Source: Rhizobium etli CFN 42
GTDB taxonomy: Bacteria; Pseudomonadota; Alphaproteobacteria; Rhizobiales; Rhizobiaceae
Reading direction: 5' to 3'
Length of the DNA: 64,000 nucleotides
Assembly (NCBI RefSeq): GCF_000092045.1
Contig: NC_007762.1
Location: 124,001 to 188,000 of the forward strand
A program made the position numbers and the translations under genes. The notes beneath the pieces are model-generated. The model saw only the letters and a list, made by a program, of their open reading frames with translations. It had not been told where the DNA came from and searched no databases. Shown here one piece after another: positions 17,186-26,229 of the stretch; the stretch's first letter is position 1; each line of letters starts with the position of its first letter.

Positions 17186-17506
17186 TTGCATGATCGCGCC
17201 CAGGTAGCTCGGTGGCCCTCACTCCTGCCGTGTTTTAACATTCGCGACGCGGTCTTGCTGACCGCCGCGGGAGATGATCCAGGGGCCGGCGGCAAGGCGC
17301 GGCTATTGGCGGTAGCGCCGAAGGTCCGGACCAAGGGCGCCGATCCGGTCATTCGCCGATTGCTGACCGAAGACGCGGTACCGGCGTCCGCTCCGGGCAG
17401 CGCTCTGTCACGCTGGGCGGCAAACCGCCTGTTCGAGCGGCTCGAAAGTTTTGAGGCGGTGCGCGCACTGTCCGGCCGGTCCTCCTTCCGGATTTTTGGG
17501 CTGTGA
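17186..17506 (+). pseudogene. DUF1403-like fragment
   Basis: The open frame shows [19 protein letters not shown] residues and a C-terminal block [16 protein letters not shown], then [17 protein letters not shown] associate both with DUF1403 plasmid proteins of Rhizobiales. The middle is missing. It directly precedes the ScpB-like remnant, the usual neighbour. A piece that looks like the N-terminal part lies inverted at 17900-18110. The family assignment is from memory and tentative. Confidence 0.4.
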
Positions 17507-17509
17507 CGA

Positions 17510-17830
17510 TGGCGGGATCGAGCACAGCCAAGACCAGTCGGCGACAGGCGAAAGGGCGACAGCAAGAAGTCCTGTACGATCGCGAGCTCGAGGACCTGCC
17601 GCCGGAGCTGCGCTGGCGGGAATAGATGCTGCGGGTCGAGGCGGTGTGATTTTTGCCTCGGCCGAGCCGATCAGGCGAGAGACCCTGGCGCGGGTGGTCG
17701 GCAAAGACTGTAGCATTGACCTGTTGATCGACGATCTCATCGAGGAGCTGTGGGATCGACCGTACGAATTGGTGTCGGTCGCGGGCGGCTGGCCGCACCA
17801 AACACGATCGCGGTTCGCCGAGACCATCCG
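17510..17830 (+). pseudogene. ScpB-like segregation/condensation protein remnant
   Basis: Starts at ATG 17510 and has the ScpB winged-helix core: VIFASAEPIRRETLARVVG, then LLIDDLIEELWDRPYELVSV and AGGW. A stop at about 17624 and a frameshift just after it separate the N-terminal 38 codons from the core, and the second winged helix is missing. Plasmid-borne ScpB homologues follow DUF1403 genes in several rhizobia. Confidence 0.6.
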
Positions 17831-17899
17831 AACTTCGGCAGCGCCAACAAGGGGAGGGGGCGGCGGCACTGTTCGAGTTCAAGGCGATGGTTGTTTTCC

Positions 17900-18110
17900 T
17901 CCCCGTTGCGGCCGTGCATCCTGGCGGCGACGGCGGCCGATTTGAGGGCGAGGCGATCGCGCCAACAGCCCAGCCATGGCGGGTCTGCACGGATTAGATC
18001 ATCGAGCGATTTCAAAGCGATAGCTGCGGCAAAGGCAGCATCGGATTCGCTGACGTCGCGGCCGCGTGCCAATCCCCAACCTGGTAGACGGTGAGGCCAT
18101 GGCGACGTCG
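17900..18110 (-). pseudogene. DUF1403 N-terminal-like fragment, inverted
   Basis: On the - strand: LPGWGLARGRDVSES, AAFAAAIALKSLDDL, RADPPWLGCWRDRLALKSAA. This resembles the N-terminal region of DUF1403 proteins, where a single Trp-rich RADPPW block is typical. It is opposite in orientation to the C-terminal piece at 17186, implying an inversion within the remains of one gene. Confidence 0.4.
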
Positions 18111-18214
18111 TTGGAGCGGCGGCAATGAGCGAATCCGTGCGGAAGAGCATAAACATGAGCGCGGTTTTTGCCACCAATAAAGGATCAAACCGCACACCTT
18201 GCCGGCACGGTGAT

Positions 18215-19269
18215 ATGAACGATAAACTTCCATTGTCGTTCATTAGAGAAATGACGCAAATCACCGAGCAAAACAGCGAAATTCACGTCGAGGCGGGCTC
18301 TTCTCCGCCCCTCAGCACGGCGGCCGCCGGTGACATTTCCGCGCCGCAGTGGTCGGCCGCCATCTCGTTCCGTGTGGTGCCGCCGGCAAGGGTTGGGTGC
18401 TTCCGCCCGACCCACAGACGGTCGGCCTCTACATCACCGCTTGTGCCGCCGGGAGTGACGGGATCACCGCCTCGCGCGACAATCGCCGGTCGCAAGTCGA
18501 ATTCGGTCAAACGATCGAGCGGCGACTTTCGGCGCTGACCTGGAATTATGCCCGGCGTGGCACAACGCTCGACCGAAAGGACCGCCATGTCGCTACTGTG
18601 CTCGCCGCGATCCGCAACACCCACGCCACGCAACCCCGCCAGAAGGAAGCGGCGCTGCCCGAACACCTGATCGCCATGCTGGAGACGTTGCCCTGCGGCA
18701 CCTTCTGGGGACTGCGCGACCGGGCGATGCTGCTGATCGGTTTTGCCGGCGGGCTGCGGCGTTCCGAGATCGTCGGGCTCGACGTCGGCCGCGACCAAAC
18801 GAAGGAAAGCCGCGGCTGGGTCGAGATTCTTGACAAGGGCATGGTCGTCACGGTGCGGGGAAAGCGCGGCTGGCGAAGTGGAAATCGGCCGCGGCTCGTC
18901 GGACGCCACCTGCCCGATCGTGACGCTGCAGACCTGGCTCAACCTTGCGAGGATCGCGCACGGCCCCCTGTTCCGGCGGGTGACCGGTCAAGGCAAGGAT
19001 GTTGGCCCCGAACGGCTGCTGGATCAGGAAGTGGCGCGCCTCGTCAAGAAGGCGGCACTGGCTGCCGGCGTGCGACCCGACCTTACCGAAACCGAGCGTG
19101 CGGAAAAGTTCTCCGGCCACTCGCTGCGCGCAGGCCTGGCCTCCTCGGCCGAGGTCGAGGAGCGCTAAGTGCAGAAGCAACTCGGTCACGCATCCGCCGA
19201 GATGGCCGCAAGTACCAGCGCCGGCGCGACCGCTTCCGGGTCAACCTTACCAAGGCATCCGGGCTTTGA
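18215..19269 (+). pseudogene. Tyrosine recombinase (phage-type integrase), frameshifted with a stop
   Basis: Starts at ATG 18215 (MNDKLPLSF). Three frames together give a full integrase: PDPQTVGLYITACAAG, ERRLSALTWNYARRGT, GLRDRAMLLIGFAGGLRRSE (first catalytic Arg), FSGHSLRAGLAS (His-x-x-Arg), QKQLGHAS and KYQRRRDRFR with the nucleophilic Tyr. It has frameshifts near 18390, 18867 (one-base loss) and 19205, and CGC TAA in place of Arg-Tyr at 19162-19167. It is inactive. No matching attachment site was found. Confidence 0.82.
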
Positions 19270-19461
19270 CACGCCCCCTCCTCTGCCACCGTGCGGCGGC
19301 AAAGAAAACTCGAGGGTTTTCAGATTGGCATTCAGCCGACCGCGGAGGGCTGAAGCGGCGGCTGCCAACGCCGCGTTACAGCATCGCATGCCGACGGCCC
19401 GGGCCAGGCGTCGTAGGAGCAGATCCCATCAGCCGCAGCAGCCTTTGGTCTGCGATTATCC

Positions 19462-19928
19462 GCCTTCATCGCGACGGCCTTTGCCCAGGAGACCCCGGAG
19501 GCAGCAAGCGCTCAATGGCGCAGTGTCGCCGATCAAATCAGACCGAAAGTGCCGAAGCTTGCCACCATCATGGACGACGCTGAAGAGGACGTGCTCGCCT
19601 ACATGGCCTTCCCGAAAGAGCACCGGGCAAAGCTGCACTCGATGAATCCAATTGAGCGTCTCAACGGCGAAATCAAGCGACGCACCGAGGTCGTCGGCAT
19701 CTTTCCGAACGACGAAGCCATCGTCCGTCTCGTCGGTGCATTGCTGCTCGAACAGAATGATGAATGGGCCGTTCAACGCGCCAGGTATATGACGCTTGAG
19801 ACCATGGCCCAAATGAGCGATGATCCCCAAATCAGCCTGCCCGCTGTGGCACGCTGATATCCCCTTCCGACCCATGTCGGGAAAGCACGGCCATCAGCCG
19901 CGACCTACACCACCTCCCGGGACACGAT
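19462..19928 (+). pseudogene. IS256-family transposase C-terminal remnant, copy 2
   Basis: Nearly identical over most of its length to 1330-1798: IRPKVPKLATIMDDAEEDV, FPKEHRAKLHSMNPIERLN, ending LPAVAR at 19857, then the IS right end to about 19928. The 5' two-thirds are missing at nearly the same point as in copy 1. Both copies may come from one deletion derivative that was then duplicated or transposed. Confidence 0.82.
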
Positions 19929-20049
19929 CATAGTACGATTTGGCACATACCTTGCTCAGACCACGGTGAAGGCTCACACACCCGATTGTGTCACACCGTC
20001 GGGCGGAGACCTGCCTTCACGAAGCCAACAAATCAACAGGAGGCAAGAA

Positions 20050-20502
20050 ATGGGACAGTACGTAATCGAGTTTAAACAGAATCCAGACTTCGTGCTCGGG
20101 GTTGACGACCAGAAGGAGGGCGCTAAGGTTGTACTCCGCAAAAAAGACTCGACGGTTTATCGCCACGCTCTCTGGGATCTGAACTCAGATAGTGGCGCCA
20201 TCACGTTGAACTCGAGCGCTGGCAATCTGGCGATTGGATCCGATCGCCTTGATCCACAAGCTCAGCTCTCGCTCAAGGTTTACAACCCCACCGACGAGAA
20301 GCAGCGATGGGAGTTGCTCAAGAAACCAGGCTTCATCCTTAGCAACGGCGACAACCGGCTGTGCATTGACAACGACGCTCGTGGAACGAGTACCGGCAAT
20401 CGGATCTGGCTATTCCAGTTTAACGGTTCGCCTGCTCAACAATGGAATTTCGTCTCTCTTTCGAATAGGCTCATGTCGACCTTTCAAGAGGCTGCCGAGT
20501 AA
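20050..20502 (+). CDS. Ricin-type beta-trefoil lectin
   Basis: 150 aa. ATG 20050 is chosen because AGGAGG lies 7 bases before it; the frame is open further upstream without such a site. The sequence has three repeats of about 45 residues with the beta-trefoil signature, ending in HALWDL, QRWELL and QQWNFV (the Q-x-W positions). The third carries the best sugar-site look (LCIDNDARGTSTGNRIWLF). No signal peptide is obvious, so it may be cytosolic or leave by another route. It stands alone between dead IS copies, intact. Ligand unknown; a glycan-binding role in plant contact is only a guess. Confidence 0.75.
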   Translation: MGQYVIEFKQNPDFVLGVDDQKEGAKVVLRKKDSTVYRHALWDLNSDSGAITLNSSAGNLAIGSDRLDPQAQLSLKVYNPTDEKQRWELLKKPGFILSNGDNRLCIDNDARGTSTGNRIWLFQFNGSPAQQWNFVSLSNRLMSTFQEAAE

Positions 20503-20689
20503 TCCTCGAGCATCGGATTGGCCGAATCTTCGATAGCTCCCCTGCGGCCGCCAAAAATTCCAATCGCGCAAGACCTGCAACGAGATGCAGGGGCTCCTTC
20601 GGGGGCCTCTGTTTCAACGGCTCTGCGGCGGCTCGGCCATCCCCCTGATCAAGGAAGCTATGGCGGCTGGCGAAATCATCTGGGCACAT

Positions 20690-20870
20690 GCCCCATGCGG
20701 CGCGGTTCAAGGAAGCTCGGAAAGTAGCTGCCTTTGCGCAGCTTCGGGATGCGAAGCTCGACCTCTGCACCCGTGGCCGAGCCTACTTCCAGCTCCATCC
20801 GCCGCTCGGCGGCAAAGCCAATCATCTCACGCAATAATCTGCATCCGCGCTCTTCTCAACGAGGGAGCGC
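20690..20870 (-). pseudogene. IS256-family transposase N-terminal remnant
   Basis: The - strand reads LREMIGFAAERRMELEV, then after an internal deletion VELRIPKLRKGSYFPSFLEP, both typical of the N-terminal third of IS256 transposases. It lies just inside the IS left end at 20903-21057. Confidence 0.7.
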
Positions 20871-20902
20871 ACGTCATCATGTCATTGGTCATTGGTCATT
20901 GG

Positions 20903-21057
20903 TGGTCTTTCCGTCAGGTTGGTCTTAAACACCCGACCCTAGCGGAAAACACCGATGGCCGCCCGCAAAGCCGATCACCCGCTACAGCGCAACGAGAAGC
21001 GCGCGGGCACTCGGCTTTGCTACCTCCCGCCACCTACACCACGTACTGGGACACGAT
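20903..21057 (-). repeat. IS256-family left-end remnant, copy 2
   Basis: About 155 bases homologous to 13455-13622, ending in CACCACGTACTGGGACACG, similar to the other IS256 ends at 1798 and 19928. With the N-terminal fragment next to it this is the left part of a dead IS copy. Confidence 0.6.
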
Positions 21058-22135
21058 CCGTACTCTATTTCCTTCGAAAGGAATCCATGCGCGCCGCAAG
21101 GCAAGTGTTGCGGTGTTCGCGAAAGCTTTCTGTGTTCCTGCGTGCCATGTGTACATCAGGCGAAGCGGTCAGATGGCCGGCGCTAAGGCAAAGGGGACAC
21201 ACGTGACCGATATACCCCTCAGGGCCTGCTTACACCAAGAAATCGCCCGAACAGGTCGGTGGCGCAGTTAAAACTAATCCTCACAGCGCGAGTGCCTGAT
21301 CATCAAGGTAGCCGGAAATCCCACTTTGGTCGAGACATCCTATTCAACGCCATGAAGAGGCAGCCACAAAGCTGGCTTCCAAGAGAACTTTTAGCCTAAC
21401 CATCAATTCTAAAAAGCTAAAAAGCCAGGTTGCCAGCAACGCGATCACAACTCTCGCAACGTTGTCACCCGAATTCCCAGGGGCCATCTTCGGCGTCAAC
21501 GCCGGAGGCCCTATCTGACTTTCAAAGCATAGAACTACGTCAGGTATTGGACATATGTGTGAAGAATCCGACACGGCACTAGGCTGTGCGATCATGATAT
21601 GGAGGCCGCAGCCCAACGACAATTATCAATCGGCTTCGCTGATCGATTAAGCTGGCGAAGCCTGCCGTCATAGCCGCATTTGGCACGCTCGTGCAGATGC
21701 GCGCCAGCAATGACGAAATTGCCAAGCGGCGGGAAATCGCCACAGGACCTGAGTCTGTCGTCAAAAAATCCATACATGGTAGAAGTTACCCCTCACTTCC
21801 GGCGAACACGGTATCGGCATCTCGCGGATACCAACTCTCGAACCTTTGGGGTGGGAGGGGAGCGCGAGGGGAAGCGGCCACGGGGCTCACCTCGCCCTGC
21901 TGTGGTCGGGTCCCACCCGCCGGGACAGATAAGTCCAGCAAAAGGCCCGATGATGTGAACTGACCCCCGAAGGTCGATGTCCAGCTTTCGGGGGTCAATC
22001 CAGATGGTCCGGGGCCTAGGGTCGGGGCGTCACGCCGATGCTTCGTGCAAGGCTCCCTGCCCTTCACTCCGGTTTGCAGGTACTTGCCGTCAGATTTTTT
22101 CGGTTCCATAAATTAGATTATGCGATATGTTATTG
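21058..22135. other. Gene-free stretch with one transposon-like inverted repeat
   Basis: About 1.1 kb without a family I recognise; open frames are short in all directions. It contains a clean inverted repeat at 21961-21997 and ends at the left end of the ISNCY-type element. Confidence 0.4.
21961..21997. repeat. Inverted repeat (11-bp arms)
   Basis: Arms TGACCCCCGAA (21961-21971) and TTCGGGGGTCA (21987-21997) around 15 bases. Such G/C-rich TGACCCCC ends are common at insertion-sequence termini, so it may be the scar of two abutting IS ends. No run of T follows on either side, so it is not a typical terminator. Confidence 0.5.
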
Positions 22136-22217
22136 TAGCCGCAAAGTTAAAGTGTCCTGTTTCTGCAAAGTTAGAATGTCACTCTCTTCCCGTTTTTGAT
22201 GACGGTGGAGATTGCGG

Positions 22218-23591
22218 ATGGGATTGATAGCGATGAGCGAGCGCCATCTGCAGCGGATCGAGATTTTGTCGAAGGTGGTCGACGGCCGCATGACGTTGGT
22301 GTCGGCGGCACATGTGCTTGATCTGAGCGAGCGCCAGGTGCGTCGGCTGCTGGATCGGATCCGCACTGACGGCGCGGCATCGATAAGGCACAAGGCGATC
22401 GGTCGGCCATCGAACAACCGGATCAGCGACGGCGTTCGCGATTATGCGATGACGTTGGTTGGCGAACGCTATGCGGATTTCGGTCCGACGCTGGCGGCCG
22501 AGAAGCTGGCCGAACGCGATGGATTGCGTGTGTCGCGCGAGACGTTGCGCAGCTGGATGGTGGAGGCTGGCCTGTGGCTATCTGCCAAGCAGCGGCGGAC
22601 GTTTCATCAGCCGCGGCTGCGGCGCGAGGCCTATGGCGAGCTGGTGCAGATCGACGGGTCGGAACACCGCTGGTTCGAGGATCGCGGGCCGCCGTGCTCG
22701 CTGCTGGTGTTTGTCGACGATGCGACTGGCAGATTGATGCAGTTGCGGTTTGTGCGCTCGGAAAGCGCCTTCAGCTATTTCGAGGCACTGGCGCTATACC
22801 TCAGGCGTCACGGCGCGCCTGTGGCCTTCTACTCCGACAAGCATTCGGTATTCCGGGTGGCGAAGAAGGACGCCAAGGGTGGCCAGGGGATGACCCAGTT
22901 CGGGCGGGCGCTTTGCGAGCTAAACATCGAGATTCTTTGCGCAAATTCGAGCCAGGCCAAAGGTCGCGTCGAGCGCATGAACCGGACGCTGCAGGATCGG
23001 CTGGTCAAGGAATTACGGCTGGCGGGAATCTGCGACATGGAGACTGGCAATGCGTTTTTGCCTGGCTTCATGGAGCACTACAATGCGCGGTTTGCGATCA
23101 TCCCTGCCCGGTCCGAGGATTTGCACCGGCCGCTGAATCTGGCCCCGGGTCGGTTAACTGAGGTCCTTTGCAAGCGCGAGCAGCGTTACGTCGGGGCGCA
23201 GTTGACGTTTTCGTTTGAACGCAAGCGGATCATGCTGGAGGAGACCGAGGTGACGCGCGGTCTGGTGGGCCGCTATGTCGAGACCTATGCCTATGCTGAC
23301 GGCCGCCTGGATGTGCGCTGGAAGGGACATTCCCTGCCCTACACGGTGTTCGACAAGGACCAGCGGGTGACGCATGCGGCAATTACCGAGAACAAGCGGC
23401 TCGGTGATGTTCTGGCCTATATCAAGGAGCGTCAGGACCAGCAGGAAAAGCCGGTCGTGAAGAGCAACAGCGACAAAAATGGCTATAAGCCGAGAGGTCG
23501 CAAGCCCGGAAGGCGCACGGACTACATGAATGATCCGGCGGTGATTGCGCGGCGAGAGAAAGCGCTGTTGAGGCAGCAGGCTGCCGAGTGA
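22218..23591 (+). CDS. ISNCY-family transposase
   Basis: 457 aa from ATG 22218 (GGTGGAG 7 bases upstream); ATG 22233 is an alternative. An N-terminal helix-turn-helix (AHVLDLSERQVRRLLDRIR) precedes an rve-type DDE core: GELVQIDGSEHRWFE (Asp), FVDDATGRLMQLRFV (Asp), FYSDKHSVFR and KGRVERMNRTLQDRLV (Glu). The C-terminal part contains a basic tail (PRGRKPGRRTDYM). Full length and intact. Confidence 0.88.
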   Translation: MGLIAMSERHLQRIEILSKVVDGRMTLVSAAHVLDLSERQVRRLLDRIRTDGAASIRHKAIGRPSNNRISDGVRDYAMTLVGERYADFGPTLAAEKLAERDGLRVSRETLRSWMVEAGLWLSAKQRRTFHQPRLRREAYGELVQIDGSEHRWFEDRGPPCSLLVFVDDATGRLMQLRFVRSESAFSYFEALALYLRRHGAPVAFYSDKHSVFRVAKKDAKGGQGMTQFGRALCELNIEILCANSSQAKGRVERMNRTLQDRLVKELRLAGICDMETGNAFLPGFMEHYNARFAIIPARSEDLHRPLNLAPGRLTEVLCKREQRYVGAQLTFSFERKRIMLEETEVTRGLVGRYVETYAYADGRLDVRWKGHSLPYTVFDKDQRVTHAAITENKRLGDVLAYIKERQDQQEKPVVKSNSDKNGYKPRGRKPGRRTDYMNDPAVIARREKALLRQQAAE

Positions 23592-23616
23592 ACCGTCGAT
23601 CGGATAGTCTCAAAGC

Positions 23617-23775
23617 TCACATGAGGATTTTGCCGTCAAGATCAATCATAGTTTCATAGCTTGTTCCCTTCAATTTCGTTTCGAACCCATGGTCTGAGCC
23701 ACTTTGCTTGACGCGGCACGTTTCCGTCACCGGTTCAAACTCACATACGGTCGCCGTTTTGTCCGGCAGCACCAT
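23617..23775 (-). CDS. Small ORF between transposases, possibly a gene fragment
   Basis: 52 codons from ATG 23775; the frame stays open for about 35 codons further upstream without a start. It reads MVLPDKTATVCEFEP, then CRVKQSGSDHGFETKLKG and IDLDGKILM. Not a family I know. It may be the 3' end of a gene cut by the IS110-type insertion. Confidence 0.25.
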   Translation of the reverse strand: MVLPDKTATVCEFEPVTETCRVKQSGSDHGFETKLKGTSYETMIDLDGKILM

Positions 23776-23926
23776 TATCCCGCTTGCGTAGCGGCAAGGC
23801 TCAGGAGAACGGGACCAATCTAAAGCGCGGCATTTAAAGCCCGACTTTGAGGCGGTTCGCTCACCTGGATCCGCCAGGAGTGATCAGTCCTGGAAGATTT
23901 GTGTATTCGGCAATCTTTTGGGGTCG

Positions 23927-25093
23927 TCAGGCGGTCTTCATGACAGCCCCCTCGATGACAACACCCGCGGTGACAAACTTCCACAGTGCGATAAGGAGTT
24001 TGCGCGCCAGGGCCACTATCGCGGCTTTTTTTAAGCGTCCACCATTCGACTGAACCCGATCCACAAACCAACGGCTAAGCGCTGATGCTGGCTGATTGCG
24101 TAGCCACAACCAAGACAGTTGGATCATCGTGGTGCGCAGCCGAGGGTTTCCTGCCTTTGAGACACCCTGTTCGTGGTCGATGGTCCCGCTCATCCATGGG
24201 GTTGGTGTCAAACCTGCATAGGCGGCAATCTGCCGCCGATTATCAAAATGCCGGGACAGGGCTTCGGTCCAAAGAACGGCGGCAAATTCAGCGCCAACAC
24301 CCTTCAAGGACAGCAGCATCGCTGCGGGCGAGGTTGCCTCAACCGCTGGCTGCTCGTCCATCGATAGGAGAGAATTACGCTCGCTCTCCACTGCAGCGAT
24401 CTGTTCTAGCAGCAACTCGAGACGGTCGAGTTCGCGATTGATTTGAGCCTTCAGGTGTTTCGGTAACTCGCGCCCATCTCCGGTCTGGAGTTCCTCCAGC
24501 CGCTGACGGCGATCCTTACGGAGCGGTTGATAGCCGCTGACGCCTTGAGCGAAGAGTAGCCCCTTCACGCGATTGACATGCCTGACCCGCTCAGCAATCA
24601 AAACTTTGCGTTCCCGGCAAATCCGACGTCGATCTTCGTCCTTCGGATCTGGCGCTCTGACCATCGCACATACGCGAGGCTCGCCGCGCTTGAATGCAAG
24701 CAATGTGCGCGTCAGAGCCTCTCCATCGATCTTGTCGGTCTTGGCACGCCGACGTCGACGGGAAGTCGCGATCGAAGCTGCGTCGACGACGTAACTTTCG
24801 ATGCCGTGAGTCTCCAGCACGCGGTGTATCCAGAAGCCGTCCAATCCTGCCTCCTGGATCGTCACGATGGGAAATAACTTCCCTGTTCTCAACCGCGCCT
24901 TCTGTTGTAGCTGCTCAAATCGATCCAGCAGCTCGGCTACATTGCCACCGGCCACTACGTGCTTCGACATCTTCTCGCCACTGCCAGGCGACAGCGAAGT
25001 GATCAACCAGGTCGATCGGCTCAGTTCCAATGATACAAAAATTGCGCCAAGATCAATGCGGACAGCGGTCGGATGAATGGATGCAGGTTCCAT
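23927..25093 (-). CDS. IS110-family transposase, second type
   Basis: 388 aa, ATG 25093 preceded by AGGAGGAG. The N-terminal motif FVSLELSRSTWLIT (in place of the more usual D-S-K form), TIQEAGLDGFWIHR, and TDKIDGEALTR give the RuvC-like acidic set. The C-terminal part has LLSLKGVGAEFAAVL, YAGLTPTPWMSG and GNPRLRTTMIQLSW. It is clearly different from the IS110 copy at 10452. The upstream non-coding end (25094 to about 25270) contains a perfect 11-bp stem (GCCCCGATCTG 25200-25210 with CAGATCGGGGC 25235-25245), as expected of a bridge-RNA region. Confidence 0.9.
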   Translation of the reverse strand: MEPASIHPTAVRIDLGAIFVSLELSRSTWLITSLSPGSGEKMSKHVVAGGNVAELLDRFEQLQQKARLRTGKLFPIVTIQEAGLDGFWIHRVLETHGIESYVVDAASIATSRRRRRAKTDKIDGEALTRTLLAFKRGEPRVCAMVRAPDPKDEDRRRICRERKVLIAERVRHVNRVKGLLFAQGVSGYQPLRKDRRQRLEELQTGDGRELPKHLKAQINRELDRLELLLEQIAAVESERNSLLSMDEQPAVEATSPAAMLLSLKGVGAEFAAVLWTEALSRHFDNRRQIAAYAGLTPTPWMSGTIDHEQGVSKAGNPRLRTTMIQLSWLWLRNQPASALSRWFVDRVQSNGGRLKKAAIVALARKLLIALWKFVTAGVVIEGAVMKTA

Positions 25094-25340
25094 AAACTGC
25101 TCCTCCTGAGCGAGTGTTTTGATGCAACCTCACTCTGCCAGAGCGGCGGCCGCTGTTCACTCCTCATGGGATCTAAAGCCGAAGGGGTGTCTCTCACCCG
25201 CCCCGATCTGCTCTTGCAACCGGTATCAGCCGCTCAGATCGGGGCTGATCGGTGTGCCGCGTAGCAACCTCGCGGACATTTCTACTTTGCACAACGGCGG
25301 ACATTCCAACTTCCCCGCCACAGTTATGACGTAATAACAT

Positions 25341-25547
25341 ATGAAGACACGGATGCTGCCACCGTTGGAAATGACGTGCCTGCGCTGGGTTGCTCGAGGC
25401 AAAACCGTCGCCTAAATCGCCCTACTGCAGGGTAAGAGCGTCACCGAAATCGAGCTTTGCCTGGAACATGCGCTTGTCTTACTCGAAGCAAAGTCGGTTG
25501 AGGAAGCCATTGCAAAGACCAATGGGTCTCACTCCGATCGACATTGA
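25341..25547 (+). pseudogene. Small LuxR-type helix-turn-helix protein with an internal stop
   Basis: From ATG 25341 the frame reads MLPPLEMTCLRWVARGKTVA, then TAA, then IALLQGKSVTEIELCLEHAL and LEAKSVEEAIAKT to TGA 25547. This is the four-helix GerE/LuxR DNA-binding domain in a stand-alone form of 68 codons. The stop at 25413 lies between the two recognition-motif helices, so the product would be non-functional. It marks the transition from IS debris to the plasmid backbone. Confidence 0.6.
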
Positions 25548-25856
25548 GCAGTCACCTGTAGCCAACAACGTGCCCCGCTAAATCGAAGACACGAGTAATC
25601 GGCCGCGGGGAACGCGACGACCTGACACCAAGCTCGAGGATCGTGCGGCAAATGGTGCTCAAACGGAAGCAAGCCAATCCCGCTTGTCTGTGATGGCGTC
25701 CTGGCCCGGTTCCGGATCTTCCACGATCAACCCGCGAGGGGTCCGCTAGCAAGCTGCGGCCGCTTCCGCTTCGCGTCGCGGTGATCGCGCCCGGACCCCG
25801 TGCCTTTTGAGGAGCCATCGAGCGGGAATTGGCCCGCTCCCGAAGGAGCCTCTTAA

Positions 25857-26033
25857 ATGTCGCACGATCTCTCTCTCGCTCAGTCCCACGCCTTCCAGCT
25901 CTCCCGTGACCTGATGGTCCCGGTCACCCTGTTCGAGGTCGACGGCGAATACGGCGTCCTTCCTTCCGACGAGATCGATGCCGACGATGATCTGGCGATC
26001 GTGCATGAGTACATGCCCTGGCCGGCTCATTGA
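25857..26033 (+). CDS. Small acidic hypothetical protein
   Basis: 58 aa from ATG 25857, with GAAGGAG upstream. It reads MSHDLSLAQSHAFQLSRDL, then VTLFEVDGEYGVLPSDEID and EYMPWPAH. It is acidic and soluble. First gene of the long + strand block, in good codon-usage style with its neighbours. Family and role unknown to me. Confidence 0.6.
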   Translation: MSHDLSLAQSHAFQLSRDLMVPVTLFEVDGEYGVLPSDEIDADDDLAIVHEYMPWPAH

Positions 26034-26229
26034 GCCGGCGCCTCAGGGGTGTGCCCCTTGCGAGCGGCAGGCCGCAAGGGAAGCTTCGCCGCGGCCAATT
26101 CACCCTGCATGATCCGACAATTGCGCGCCGCGCCCTTGCGGTCTTTGCTCTTCGGGGCCTGCCGAAAGGCGTCGGTGAACCGACGGGCAAGGACTATGGA
26201 GGCCGATCGCCGGGCGATCGGAAGGAAAA

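Larger units (their letters stand above)
22136..25316 (+). mobile_element. ISNCY-type element interrupted by an IS110-type element
   Basis: The left end has two tandem copies of GCAAAGTTAnAnTGTC (22141-22180). The right end has two related copies in inverted orientation (25273-25312: GCGGACATTTCTACTTTGC and GCGGACATTCCAACTT). Such doubled ends fit this group. Inside are its transposase (22218-23591) and, on the other strand, an IS110-type transposase that must be a later insertion. Exact limits of the inner element are not certain. Confidence 0.6.

Noticed and set aside
21786..22109. 107-codon - strand frame ending at the ISNCY element
   Set aside because: Contains the 21961-21997 inverted repeat and has low-complexity Pro/Arg/Ser translation; probably non-coding.
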